Shown here one piece after another: positions 24,106 to 34,118 of a stretch of DNA of 64,000 nucleotides. How positions within the stretch are numbered: the stretch's first letter is position 1; each line of letters begins with the position of its first letter. The notes under the pieces were generated by a model that was not told where the DNA came from, did no database searches, and saw only the letters and a list, made by a program, of their open reading frames with translations. The DNA comes from Metapseudomonas otitidis (lineage in GTDB: Bacteria > Pseudomonadota > Gammaproteobacteria > Pseudomonadales > Pseudomonadaceae): assembly GCF_900111835.1 (NCBI RefSeq), contig NZ_FOJP01000015.1:1-64000 (forward strand), given 5' to 3'. Made by a program: the position numbers and the translations under genes.

Positions 24106-24816
24106 ATGGAACTCAAAGACCGAATCCGGGCGGCGCGAAAGCACGCCAACCTCAGCCAGGTCCAGCTCGCCCAGGCGACTGGCATGACCCAGGCCTCCAT
24201 CTCCGATCTGGAGCGTGGCAAGTCGCGCGCGACCAGTTTTGCCACGCAGATCGCCACCGTCTGCGGCGTCAGCCCACGCTGGCTCGCCGAAGGCCACGGC
24301 GGCATGCTCGACACCCGCATGCCGCCGTCCGGCGCGAACGCCAACTGGGCCGGCGCCGTGGAGTCCTGGGACGACGACACCCCGCTGGACCCCGACGAGG
24401 TCGAACTGCCCTTCTACAAGGAAGTGGAGCTTTCCGGCGGCAAGGGCAGCACCGTGGTGCTGCAGACCACCGGGCGCAAGCTGCGCTTCGGCAAGTACTC
24501 GCTGCGCAAGAAGAACATCGACGCGGCCAGCGCGGCCTGCGTGACGGTGAACGGCAACAGCATGGAACCGGTCCTGCCCGACGGCAGCACGGTGGGCGTG
24601 GACACCAGCTCGCGCACCATCAAGGACGGCGACATGTACGCCTTCGACCACGACGGGCAACTGCGGGTGAAGCTGCTCTACCGCCTCCCCGGCGGCGGGC
24701 TGCGCATCCGCAGCTTCAACAGCGACGAACACCCCGACGAACGCTACGAGGCCACCGAAGTGGCCGAGCACATCAACGTCATTGGCCGGGTGTTCTGGTA
24801 TTCGGTGCTGCTCTAG
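24106..24816 (+). CDS. S24/LexA-like phage repressor (PrtR/cI type)
   Basis: 236 residues. N-terminal Xre-type helix-turn-helix at residues about 5-60 (NLSQVQLAQATGMTQASISD) and C-terminal S24 peptidase-like domain at about 100-230. The catalytic pair is visible: Ser152 in GNSMEPVLPDGS and Lys189 in GQLRVKLL, spaced 37 residues as in LexA. Ala82-Gly83 is the only Ala-Gly pair in the linker, although it is farther from the serine than is typical. Such repressors self-cleave with activated RecA, so the cluster should be switched on by DNA damage. It is the only gene of the cluster on the plus strand and faces the divergent regulator across a palindromic operator. Confidence 0.88.
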   Translation: MELKDRIRAARKHANLSQVQLAQATGMTQASISDLERGKSRATSFATQIATVCGVSPRWLAEGHGGMLDTRMPPSGANANWAGAVESWDDDTPLDPDEVELPFYKEVELSGGKGSTVVLQTTGRKLRFGKYSLRKKNIDAASAACVTVNGNSMEPVLPDGSTVGVDTSSRTIKDGDMYAFDHDGQLRVKLLYRLPGGGLRIRSFNSDEHPDERYEATEVAEHINVIGRVFWYSVLL

Positions 24817-24852
24817 GCAGCGCTGGCACCGCGCGACCTCCGGAACACAGGC

Positions 24853-24880
24853 AAAAAAATGGGCGACCATCTGGTCGCCC
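24853..24880 (-). terminator. Intrinsic terminator on the minus strand beyond phhR
   Basis: On the minus strand GGGCGACCAG/ATGGTCGCCC-type stem (10-bp arms, no extra loop beyond four bases) followed by ATTTTTTT. It lies 37 bp after the repressor stop and 170 bp after the phhR stop, so it insulates the tailocin from phhR transcription. Confidence 0.75.
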
Positions 24881-24994
24881 GCCCAATTCATTCCGGGATG
24901 GGAATGCTAGAAACGCTTGTGTCCGATCACGCAAGATTCAGACGCGTCCTTTGTACCCCCCGAGCGCCGGCCCAACCATTGCACCAAGGTCTAA

Positions 24995-25009
24995 CAGGCC
25001 GTTGAACAC
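24995..25009 (+). repeat. 15-bp direct repeat, right copy
   Basis: Second exact copy of CAGGCCGTTGAACAC, 42 bp after the phhR stop, matching 7062-7076 on the other side of the tail cluster. Confidence 0.5.
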
Positions 25010-25050
25010 GCCCTGTGCTGCCCCGCCTGGAACCCCAGCGGCCTGCCGGC

Positions 25051-26610
<1,560 letters not shown>

Positions 26611-26637
26611 GCGGCACCCCGAAACGGGCTCTTGTCA

Positions 26638-26777
26638 GTGCACCTCCAAAAACTACCTGCGTTGTCATCGCTGCGTTAAAAACCGACTCAAAGTACTCAT
26701 TTACACCACGTAAACTGCGCTTTTTCGCCTGTTTTTGCCTTGCGCTGACTGCCTCGCCTACGTTTTTAGAGGCGCAC
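26638..26777. repeat. 140-bp imperfect palindrome between phhR and phhA
   Basis: Left arm 26638-26704 and right arm 26710-26777 are imperfect reverse complements of equal length, centred on TTTAC/GTAAA at 26700-26714, with near-matching ends (GTGCACCTCCAAAAAC against GTGCGCCTCTAAAAAC). It looks like an inserted mobile palindromic element; similar sequences occur between genes in other pseudomonads as far as I recall. It does not encode a protein. Confidence 0.65.
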
Positions 26778-26883
26778 ACCAGGGGCAGTGCCGGGAAAAT
26801 CAGCGTCCTGCCCGATTTTTCCGTCAAGAATATGTGACGCTTCGACGCACCAGCAAGGCCGAAACACCGGCCACCGGCAAAAT

Positions 26884-26901
26884 CGTAAAGAATTCGTTAC
26901 G
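26884..26901. promoter_or_regulatory. Candidate PhhR/TyrR box upstream of phhA
   Basis: CGTAAA, six bases (GAATTC), GTTACG: close to the TyrR/PhhR consensus TGTAAA-N6-TTTACA (9 of 12 consensus positions) and itself nearly symmetric. It lies 110 bp before the phhA start, a usual distance for activation. Confidence 0.55.
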
Positions 26902-27011
26902 AAACACACCCCCGCCTCCCCATCCAGCCCGACCTCCTGCACCGCCCCAGCCCACCGAAACGCGGTATCCCTGGGTCAACACAACAACAACGTCGCGCCC
27001 TGGGAGGCCGA

Positions 27012-27797
27012 ATGAAAACCACCCACTACGTGGCCCGCGAGCCGGACGACAGCGGCTTCATCCATTACCCGGACAGCGAGCACGCCGTCTGGAACACCCT
27101 CATCACCCGCCAGCTCAAGGTGATCGAAGGGCGCGCCTGCCAGGACTACCTGAACGGCATCGAACGCCTCGCCCTGCCCCACGACCGCATCCCCCAGCTC
27201 GACGAGATCAACCGCGTGCTCCAGGCCGCCACCGGCTGGCGCGTTGCCCGCGTCCCGGCGCTGATCCCCTTCCAGACGTTCTTCGAGCTGCTGGCCAGCC
27301 AGCAGTTCCCCGTGGCCACCTTCATCCGCACCCCGGAGGAGCTGGACTACCTGCAGGAGCCCGACATCTTCCACGAGATCTTCGGCCACTGCCCCCTGCT
27401 CACCAATCCCTGGTTCGCCGAGTTCACCCACACCTACGGCAAGCTCGGCCTCAAGGCCACCAAGGAAGAGCGCGTGTACCTCGCCCGCCTCTACTGGATG
27501 ACCATCGAGTTCGGCCTGGTGGACACGCCCCAGGGCCGCCGCATCTATGGCGGCGGCATCCTCTCCTCGCCCAAGGAGACGGTCTATTCGCTGTCCAGCG
27601 AGCCCGAGCACCAGGCCTTCGACCCGCTGGAAGCGATGCGCACGCCGTACCGGATCGATATCCTGCAACCCCTGTACTTCGTGCTGCCGGAGCTGAAGCG
27701 CCTGTTCGAGCTGGCCCACGAGGACATCATGACCCTGGTCCACCAGGCCATGGCCCTCGGCCTGCACGCGCCGAAATTCCCGCCCAAGGCGGCCTGA
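27012..27797 (+). CDS. phhA: Phenylalanine 4-monooxygenase (phenylalanine hydroxylase)
   Basis: Converts L-phenylalanine to L-tyrosine with tetrahydropterin and O2; cytoplasmic, non-haem iron. 261 residues, the normal bacterial single-domain size. The iron ligands are visible: His121 and His126 in FHEIFGHCPLL and Glu166 in YWMTIEFGLV. Other family blocks are GWRVARVPALIPFQTFFELL and FDPLEAMRTPYRIDILQP. GGGAGG precedes the ATG at 27012. First gene of phhABC, with PhhB and PhhC downstream, and under control of divergent PhhR. Confidence 0.97.
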   Translation: MKTTHYVAREPDDSGFIHYPDSEHAVWNTLITRQLKVIEGRACQDYLNGIERLALPHDRIPQLDEINRVLQAATGWRVARVPALIPFQTFFELLASQQFPVATFIRTPEELDYLQEPDIFHEIFGHCPLLTNPWFAEFTHTYGKLGLKATKEERVYLARLYWMTIEFGLVDTPQGRRIYGGGILSSPKETVYSLSSEPEHQAFDPLEAMRTPYRIDILQPLYFVLPELKRLFELAHEDIMTLVHQAMALGLHAPKFPPKAA

Positions 27798-27857
27798 ACC
27801 GAACCAGACTCAAGGAGCCGGCGAGCCACGCCGGCCGAACGAACAACGGAGAACCCC

Positions 27858-28214
27858 ATGACCGCCTTGTCCCAAGCCCACTGCGAAGCCTGCCGCGCCG
27901 GCGCCCCGCTGGTTTCCGAAGACGAACTGGCCACGCTGATCAAGGAGATCCCGGACTGGAACATCGAAGTCCGCGACGGAATCATGCAGCTGGAGAAGGT
28001 CTTCCTGTTCCGCACCTTCCGCCACGCCCTGGCCTTCACCAACGCCGTCGGCGCCGCCGCCGAGGAAGAAGGCCATCACCCGGGCCTGCTCACCGAGTGG
28101 GGCAAGGTCACCGTCACCTGGTGGAGCCACGAAGCCAAGGGCCTGCACCGCAACGACTTCATCATGGCCGCGCGCACCGACCGCATCGCCGAAACCGCCG
28201 AGGGCCGCAAATGA
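27858..28214 (+). CDS. phhB: Pterin-4a-carbinolamine dehydratase
   Basis: Dehydrates 4a-hydroxytetrahydropterin made by PhhA so that the cofactor can be recycled. 118 residues, with the PCD/DCoH signature [20 protein letters not shown] at about 73-92 and [17 protein letters not shown] before it. GGAGAA lies upstream of the ATG at 27858. Its stop overlaps the phhC start by 4 bp. Confidence 0.96.
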   Translation: MTALSQAHCEACRAGAPLVSEDELATLIKEIPDWNIEVRDGIMQLEKVFLFRTFRHALAFTNAVGAAAEEEGHHPGLLTEWGKVTVTWWSHEAKGLHRNDFIMAARTDRIAETAEGRK

Positions 28215-29404
28215 GCCACTTCGCCGCCGTGGGCCGGGTGCCGGGCGACCCCATCCTCGGGTTGATGGACGCCTTCCGCCAGGACACCCACCCCAACAAG
28301 CTCGACCTGGGCGTCGGCGTCTACAAGGACGCCCGCGGCCTCACCCCCATTCCCCACGCCGTGAAGCACGCCGAGCAGCGCCTGCTGGAGCTGGAAACCA
28401 CCAAGACCTACGTCGGTGGCCACGGTGACGCCGCCTTCGGCCGCCTGCTGCAGGACCTGGTGCTGGGCATCGGCAACCCCGTACAGCGCGCCGGTCGCGC
28501 TGGCACCACCCAGGCCCCGGGCGGTACCGGCGCCCTGCGCCTGGCCGCCGAGTTCATCGCCCGCAACCTGCCGGGCCGTGGCGTCTGGCTGAGCGACCCG
28601 ACCTGGCCGATCCACGAAACCATCTTCAACGCCGTCGGCGTCGCGATCAGCCACTACCCCTACGTGGACGCCGCCAACCGTCTCGATGTCGAAGGCCTGC
28701 TGGCGGCCTTCGAGCGCATTCCCGTCGGCGACGTGGTGCTGCTGCACGCCTGCTGCCACAACCCCACCGGCTTCGACCTGGCCCAGGCCGACTGGCAACG
28801 GGTGCTGGAGGTGGTTAAGCGCCGCGAACTGCTGCCACTGATCGACTTCGCCTACCAGGGCTTCGGAGATGGCCTGGACGACGACGCCTGGGCCGTGCGC
28901 CTGTTCGCCGAAAACCTGCCGGAGGTGCTGGTCACCAGCTCCTGCTCAAAGAACTTCGGCCTCTACCGCGAACGCACCGGCGCCCTCATCGTCTGCGCCG
29001 AAGATGCCGAGAAGCTCGCCGACGTCCGCAGCCAACTGGCCTTCCACGCGCGCAACCTGTGGTCCACCCCGCCCGCCCACGGCGCCGCCGTGGTCGCCAC
29101 CATCCTCGAGGACGCCAAGCTGAAAGCCGAATGGATCACCGAGCTGGAGGGCATGCGCCGCCGCGTCGCCGACCTGCGCCGGGGCCTGGTGGAAGCCCTG
29201 CAGCCCTACGGCCTGGCCGAGCGCTTCGCCCACATCGGCGTGCAGCGCGGCATGTTCTCCTACACCGGCCTGTCGCCGGAGCAGGTGGCGCGACTGCGCA
29301 GCGAGTTCAGCATCTACATGGTGGGCACCGGCCGCGCCAACGTCGCCGGGCTGGACTTCAGCCGCATCGGCGACCTCGCCGCCGCCATCGCCAAGGTCTG
29401 CTGA
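28211..29404 (+). CDS. phhC: Aromatic amino acid aminotransferase
   Basis: PLP-dependent class I aminotransferase that deaminates tyrosine or phenylalanine to the arylpyruvate. 397 residues. N-terminal block [20 protein letters not shown] and LGVGVYKD are typical of the aspartate/aromatic group; the Schiff-base lysine is Lys247 in [13 protein letters not shown]; the PLP-contacting HNPTGFD and DFAYQGFG are also present. The ATG at 28211 overlaps the phhB stop (ATGA). An upstream continuation of the frame through phhB is spurious. Completes the phenylalanine to 4-hydroxyphenylpyruvate route. Confidence 0.96.
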   Translation: MSHFAAVGRVPGDPILGLMDAFRQDTHPNKLDLGVGVYKDARGLTPIPHAVKHAEQRLLELETTKTYVGGHGDAAFGRLLQDLVLGIGNPVQRAGRAGTTQAPGGTGALRLAAEFIARNLPGRGVWLSDPTWPIHETIFNAVGVAISHYPYVDAANRLDVEGLLAAFERIPVGDVVLLHACCHNPTGFDLAQADWQRVLEVVKRRELLPLIDFAYQGFGDGLDDDAWAVRLFAENLPEVLVTSSCSKNFGLYRERTGALIVCAEDAEKLADVRSQLAFHARNLWSTPPAHGAAVVATILEDAKLKAEWITELEGMRRRVADLRRGLVEALQPYGLAERFAHIGVQRGMFSYTGLSPEQVARLRSEFSIYMVGTGRANVAGLDFSRIGDLAAAIAKVC

Positions 29405-29443
29405 GCGCACCGGGCGGCCCCTGCCCGGGGTCGCCCGGTCGGC

Positions 29444-29857
29444 TCAGTAATCCACCTTGCCGCGCCCGACCTTGATCGCCCCGCGCTTGCTCTTGCCGTC
29501 GAGGCGACGGGTCTTGGAGCCGAGGGTGGGGCGCGTCGGCCGGCGCTTCTTCTGCACCACCGCCGCCTCGCGGATCAGCGTCGCCAGGCGCTCCAGCGCA
29601 TCGGCACGGTTCTGCTCCTGGGTCCGGTATTGCTGGGCCTTGATCACCACCACCCCATCGGCCGTGATGCGCGCATCCCGCAGCGCCAGCAGGCGTTCCT
29701 TGTAGAACGGCGGCAACGACGAGGCCTGGCTGTCGAAGCGCAGGTGCACCGCACTGGAGACCTTGTTGACGTTCTGCCCACCGGCGCCCTGGGCGCGGAT
29801 GGCGGTCAGTTCGATCTCGTCGTCGGGGATCTGGACGTTGGAGGAAATCTGCAGCAT
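29444..29857 (-). CDS. arfB: Alternative ribosome-rescue factor ArfB (YaeJ), peptidyl-tRNA hydrolase
   Basis: Releases stalled nascent chains from ribosomes lacking a stop codon. 137 residues: release-factor-like domain with the catalytic GGQ at residues 26-28 ([13 protein letters not shown]), then a basic C-terminal tail ([20 protein letters not shown]) that inserts in the empty mRNA channel, which distinguishes ArfB from release factors. Convergent with phhC (40 bp between stops). Confidence 0.95.
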   Translation of the reverse strand: MLQISSNVQIPDDEIELTAIRAQGAGGQNVNKVSSAVHLRFDSQASSLPPFYKERLLALRDARITADGVVVIKAQQYRTQEQNRADALERLATLIREAAVVQKKRRPTRPTLGSKTRRLDGKSKRGAIKVGRGKVDY

Positions 29858-29981
29858 GACGACGACCCGCGAAAAAGGGCGCCCAGAATACGCCGCGCAA
29901 AGGCCCTGGTGCGAGCACGCTGGCCCGCCAACACTGAACTACGCTTAGCCAACGATCCGCTTCGCAAGGGAGGCCAAGGGG

Positions 29982-31589
29982 ATGAACATCCGTCAGAAAC
30001 TGGTGGCATCGGGCGTCATCAGCGTGCTCGCCGCCGCACTGCTGGGGGGCATCGGCCTGCTCGGGCAGAACCGCCTCGCCGATGCACTGGCCGAGAACCA
30101 GCTGAGCGTCACGGCCCTGCGCAACCACATGGAAGGCGACATGATGCACGACGCCCTGCGCGCCGACGTGCTCGCCGCCTTCGTCGCCGCCCCGGGCGAC
30201 AACGCCGCCGCCAGCCAGGTGCGCAACGACTTCAGCGAGCATAGCCAGTGGTTCCGCAAGGTCATGGACGAGAACGCCAAGCTGCCGCTGAGTCCCGAGC
30301 TCAGCCAGTCCATCCGCGACCTGCGCCCGCTGATCGACACCTACATCGCAGCAGCCGGCAAGCTGGTGGACGACGCCCTGCGCGATCCCCAGGCGAGCCG
30401 CGCGCAGCTGAGCGACTTCCAGCGCATTTTCAGCGAGCTGGAGGAGCGCAACGAGAAGCTCAGCACCCTGATCGAAACCCGCGCCGACGAGGCCCGCCAG
30501 ACTGCCAGCGACGCCGTACACAGCGCCGCCTGGTGGCTGTTGGGCGGGCTGGTTCTGGTCTGCGTCGTGCTCTGCCTCGCCACCGCACAGTTGATGAGCG
30601 CCATCATGCGCCCGTTGAAGAAGACCATCGACGTGGCCCGTGCCATCGCCCAGGGCAACCTGCGCAACAGCATCCAGGTGGAAAGCCGCGACGAAGCCGG
30701 CCAACTGATGGAAGCCCTGGCCCAGATGCAGAACAGCCTGCGCGAGATGATCGCCAGCATCCGCCTGGAGAGCGAAGAGCTGCGCGGCACCGCCACCACC
30801 CTCAGCGACACCTCACGGGGCATCGTCGACGGCGCCAACCAGCAGGCCGAGAGCGCCGCCAGCATGGCCGCCGCCATGGAGCAGATGATCACCAACATCG
30901 CCCAGATCGCCGACCACGCGCGCAACGCCCAAGGCATTTCCGCCCATTCCGAAGGCCTCGCCAGCAGTGGCGGGCAGGTCATCCTAGGCGTGGTGGACGG
31001 CATGAACCGCATCGCCGAGGCCGTGAACAGCTCCTCCAACACCATCACCGCCCTGGGCCGTTCGTCCGAAGAGATCCACTCCATCATCCAGGTGATCAAG
31101 AGCATCGCCGAGCAGACCAACCTGCTGGCCCTCAACGCCGCCATCGAAGCGGCCCGGGCCGGCGAGGCCGGGCGTGGCTTCGCCGTGGTGGCCGACGAGG
31201 TGCGCAACCTCGCGGCGCGCACCGCCCAGTCCACCCAGGAGATCACCGGCATGATCGCGCGCATCCGCGAAAGCACCGACCAGGCGGTGAACAGCATGCA
31301 GACCGGCGTCACCCGCGTGCAGGACGGCGTCACCCTCGCCACCCAGGCCGGCAGCTCCATCAGCGAGATCCGCGAGGGCGCCCACAAGGCCGCCGAAGTG
31401 GTGGACGAGATCTCCCACACCATCGGCGAGCAGTCCAAGGCCAGCAGCGAAGTGGCCCAGCGGGTCGAACTCATCGCCCACATGTCCCGCAGCAACACCG
31501 AGGCCATGCACGAACTGGCCGCAGCCGCCCAGCGGCTGGACCAGGTGGCCGCCGCCATGCAGTCCTCGGTATCGCGTTTCCAGGTCTAG
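29982..31589 (+). CDS. Methyl-accepting chemotaxis protein
   Basis: Membrane chemoreceptor of 535 residues. TM1 about 10-30 ([20 protein letters not shown]), a periplasmic four-helix-type sensor domain to about 183, TM2 about 185-207 ([20 protein letters not shown]), HAMP about 208-262, then the cytoplasmic methylation and signalling helices with the conserved hairpin tip ([20 protein letters not shown], then [20 protein letters not shown]). No C-terminal CheR-binding pentapeptide. The small sensor domain without a Cache fold gives no clue to the ligand. Monocistronic; followed by a hairpin that terminates the opposite strand better than this one. Confidence 0.94.
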   Translation: MNIRQKLVASGVISVLAAALLGGIGLLGQNRLADALAENQLSVTALRNHMEGDMMHDALRADVLAAFVAAPGDNAAASQVRNDFSEHSQWFRKVMDENAKLPLSPELSQSIRDLRPLIDTYIAAAGKLVDDALRDPQASRAQLSDFQRIFSELEERNEKLSTLIETRADEARQTASDAVHSAAWWLLGGLVLVCVVLCLATAQLMSAIMRPLKKTIDVARAIAQGNLRNSIQVESRDEAGQLMEALAQMQNSLREMIASIRLESEELRGTATTLSDTSRGIVDGANQQAESAASMAAAMEQMITNIAQIADHARNAQGISAHSEGLASSGGQVILGVVDGMNRIAEAVNSSSNTITALGRSSEEIHSIIQVIKSIAEQTNLLALNAAIEAARAGEAGRGFAVVADEVRNLAARTAQSTQEITGMIARIRESTDQAVNSMQTGVTRVQDGVTLATQAGSSISEIREGAHKAAEVVDEISHTIGEQSKASSEVAQRVELIAHMSRSNTEAMHELAAAAQRLDQVAAAMQSSVSRFQV

Positions 31590-31611
31590 CCCGCCCCTCC
31601 TGCCCGCCCAC

Positions 31612-31645
31612 AAAAAAGCCGCCTTGCCCATCAGGGCAAGGCGGC
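31612..31645 (-). terminator. Strong terminator at the end of the minus-strand repeat-protein gene
   Basis: Arms GCCGCCTTGCCC and GGGCAAGGCGGC with a 4-base loop; on the minus strand followed by TTTTTT. It may also slow plus-strand transcription from the chemoreceptor gene. It closes the long minus-strand run that begins near 52.6 kb. Confidence 0.85.
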
Positions 31646-31669
31646 TTCGTGGTGCGGCCAAGCCAGCGG

Positions 31670-32773
31670 TCAGGCTGCCAGGCGAACGGCCTCCAGCAAC
31701 GCCGGCAGCGGCAGCGCATGGGCGCCGCCGATGCTCAGGGTCACCTGCTGGCCGGCGGCCCCGGCATAACGCTGCAGGGCTTCCGGTGTCAGCTGTGCGC
31801 CGTTGAACGCGGCGTCGAAGCGCTTCTGGTCGCCCGCCACCTCGAAGGCAGCCAGCAGGCTGGGCTCGGCCACCTCCTGGGCCGTGTTCACCGCCACGGT
31901 GGTGCTCACCCCGGCTGCCTCCAGCGCCAGGGCCAGGTTCACCTCGGCCTGCAGGGCGCCGTTGAATTCCACCGAGAGCTGCCGGGTGTTGCCGGTGGCA
32001 CCGATGCAGGCCAGCAGGCTGGCGCTGTCCAGGGACTCGGCAGTGTTCACCCGCACCAGGGTGTTGGTGCCGGCGCCAGCCACCACGCTCGCCAGGTCGG
32101 TCTCGCCGGCCTGCCCGCCGTTGAACACCAGGCTCAGGTGGCGGCCGTTGCCTGCGGCGCCCAGCGTGTCGCGCAGCTCATCCGCCGTCAGGGCCTGGGC
32201 GCCACCGATGACGATGCCGGTGCTCGCCCCGGCCGCCTCGACCGCCTGTAGCAGGTGCGCGGCCGGTTGCGTGCCGCTGAGTTCCACGGCGAGGTTGCGC
32301 CCGTCACCGGCCGCTTCCAGGGCCGCCAGCAGCGCTTCCGGGGCCAGTGACTGGGCGGCACCGATGCCGATGTCGACCCGCTCACCCGCCACGCCCAGCG
32401 CGGCCAGTAGAGCTTCGGCATTGGCGCGGCCGCCGGTGAAGGTGGCACGCACCTGGCGACCATCACCGGCCGCCGCCAGGGTCGAGCGCAGTGCAGCGGG
32501 GTTAACCGCCTGGGCGGCGTTGATCTCCACCGCCGTGTGCGGGCCGGCGAAGCTCACCGCCTGCTGGAGGTTGCGCGTCTCGGCGCGGGCCCCGTCGAAA
32601 CCGAGCACCAGGCGGCGGTCGCTGCCGGCGGCGCTCACCACCGACAGCAGCGCCCCCGCATCCAGGCCGTGGGCGGCCCCGTAGTGCACGGTGGTGTTTT
32701 CACCAGCGGCCAGGAGCACCTGGCGCAGGGTATTGATCGCGACAGAACCGTCGAAGTGCAGAACGAGTTTCAT
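31670..32773 (-). CDS. Protein of tandem 53-residue repeats, function unknown
   Basis: 367 residues made almost wholly of about six and a half units of 53 residues. Each unit has two halves: a helix of the pattern L-L-x-A-L-x-A-A-G followed by a strand ending in F-x-G or I-G-x-A. Examples of helix-loop parts are ALLAALEAAGDGRNLAVELS and ELRDTLGAAGNGRHLSLVFN. No signal peptide, membrane segment or known domain is seen. The ATG at 32773 has GGGAG upstream. It is downstream of the giant surface-protein genes in the same direction and ends at a strong terminator, so it may be the last gene of that unit. The alternating helix-strand layout suggests a solenoid; a binding role is only a guess. Confidence 0.7.
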   Translation of the reverse strand: MKLVLHFDGSVAINTLRQVLLAAGENTTVHYGAAHGLDAGALLSVVSAAGSDRRLVLGFDGARAETRNLQQAVSFAGPHTAVEINAAQAVNPAALRSTLAAAGDGRQVRATFTGGRANAEALLAALGVAGERVDIGIGAAQSLAPEALLAALEAAGDGRNLAVELSGTQPAAHLLQAVEAAGASTGIVIGGAQALTADELRDTLGAAGNGRHLSLVFNGGQAGETDLASVVAGAGTNTLVRVNTAESLDSASLLACIGATGNTRQLSVEFNGALQAEVNLALALEAAGVSTTVAVNTAQEVAEPSLLAAFEVAGDQKRFDAAFNGAQLTPEALQRYAGAAGQQVTLSIGGAHALPLPALLEAVRLAA

Positions 32774-32905
32774 GACTGACTCCCGAAAATTCCAACGCCT
32801 CAGGGCAGCGGCTACCCTCCCAGAGCTGGCTGCAACGGGCAATCGGGACCCAGTGACGGGTGCGGGCGAAAGGTCGGAAAGCCCGGTCCGAAAGGGGCCC
32901 CGGGG

Positions 32906-33919
32906 CTATTCGAGGACCATCCAGTCGATGACACCCACCTCGTCGTTGGCCGGCATCTTCAGCACCTGGCCGTCGCTGCGCCGCTGCAGGATCGAGCGAC
33001 CGGCGCCCTGCTTCAGGCCATCTGCCTCGCGGACCGCCACGGCCCGGTCGGTGGGGCTGAACAGCGACAGGCCATCCCCCTCGTGACGCACGCGGGTGCC
33101 CACCGGGTAGTGCCAGCCACCCAGCACCAGCGGCCGGGCCAGCTCGCCCTCCCAGAGCACCGGCTCGCGCCGGGCATCCAGCTCCAGCACCAGGGACAGC
33201 CAGTGCAGGCCATCGAACGGCAGGTCGGCGGGGCCGTCGTTGCGCAGCACCCAGTGCTCGCCCAGCTGCCGCAGCGTCGTGCCGGTCGGCCAGTCGATAC
33301 CCTGCACGGAGTGGCCGGGGGTCAGCGGGCAGCTCTCGAAGTGCCAGCCGGCGGGCTTCAGGCGGTCCTCCTGGGTGCGACGGAACTCCACCCACTCCCC
33401 GGCGGCGCAGGGCCACCCGTCCACCTGGCCTTCGCGGGCCAGGCGCACGCGGCTGGAGTCATAGCCGGTCGGCAGGTCCAGGGCGTCCACCTGCAAGCCG
33501 AGCAGTGCCATGGGCGCGGGCAGCTCGGCCTCCTTCAGGCTCTCCAGCCCGTGGGGCTGGGGCTGGTCCTGCCAGTCCAGCGGATCGAGGGTTTCCAGCT
33601 TGACCTGGCTGCCCGCCGGGAAGGTCAGGTCGCCCAGGGTCAGCGGCTGCTCCAGGCGCGGGTTGAGCGCCGCCTCGCGGGCGGCGAATTCCGCCGCGAA
33701 CTCGCGCTCCTGCAGCCACAAAGCGCCCATCAGTCCCACCGGCACCAGCATCACCAGCGTCAGCAAGCCGTAGCGCCACGGGCGTGCCAGCACATGCCGA
33801 CGCGAGCGCGGCCAGCACAGGGAGGCCGTCAGGGCCAGCAGCACGGGCACGGCCAGCACGCCGAGCAGGTAGATCAACCCGATGATCAGGAACACGGTGG
33901 GGTTGGGAACGGGGATCAT
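32906..33919 (-). CDS. Membrane-anchored protein of unknown function
   Basis: 337 residues. Two hydrophobic helices near the N-terminus (residues about 6-30, TVFLIIGLIYLLGVLAVPVL, and about 47-66, YGLLTLVMLVPVGLMGALWL) followed by a large soluble domain of about 260 residues, rich in Trp, Leu and short strand-turn repeats such as LGDLTFPAGSQVKLETLD and VQGIDWPTGTTLRQL. The repeating P-A-G/P-T-G/P-V-G-T turns suggest a beta-structured domain. I begin at the ATG at 33919, with GAGG 9 bases upstream. The gene lies 200 bp after the TolC-like gene on the same strand. No family recognised. Confidence 0.65.
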   Translation of the reverse strand: MIPVPNPTVFLIIGLIYLLGVLAVPVLLALTASLCWPRSRRHVLARPWRYGLLTLVMLVPVGLMGALWLQEREFAAEFAAREAALNPRLEQPLTLGDLTFPAGSQVKLETLDPLDWQDQPQPHGLESLKEAELPAPMALLGLQVDALDLPTGYDSSRVRLAREGQVDGWPCAAGEWVEFRRTQEDRLKPAGWHFESCPLTPGHSVQGIDWPTGTTLRQLGEHWVLRNDGPADLPFDGLHWLSLVLELDARREPVLWEGELARPLVLGGWHYPVGTRVRHEGDGLSLFSPTDRAVAVREADGLKQGAGRSILQRRSDGQVLKMPANDEVGVIDWMVLE

Positions 33920-34118
33920 CGGCGCACCTCGGCAATAGCAGGCGCCCATGCTCGCAGAAAGCCCGGGAAGGCGGACAGGCGCAGGTGGCCATCCGCGAGG
34001 CCGATCACACTCGTGGATTCACAAGACGGACGCAGGATCGTCAGGAAGAGGAAGGAAGGCATGCGGGCCCACCCGGCGGATCGCAGGGGCACGATCCACC
34101 GGGCAGGCTCGCCGGCGC

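Noticed and set aside
7119-24816. Complete, mobile prophage
   Set aside because: No integrase, capsid, portal, terminase or replication gene in the cluster; only tail, lysis and control genes.
24816-25050. Remnant integrase or transposase suggested by a short basic reading frame after phhR
   Set aside because: The frame is short and has no conserved catalytic motif; the stretch is best read as terminator and intergenic sequence.
26611-27011. Sigma-54 promoter for phhA
   Set aside because: No GG-N10-GC element of acceptable quality was found on the plus strand of this interval.
26735-28210. Continuation of the phhC reading frame far upstream through phhA and phhB
   Set aside because: phhA and phhB are well supported in other frames and phhC starts at the ATG overlapping the phhB stop.
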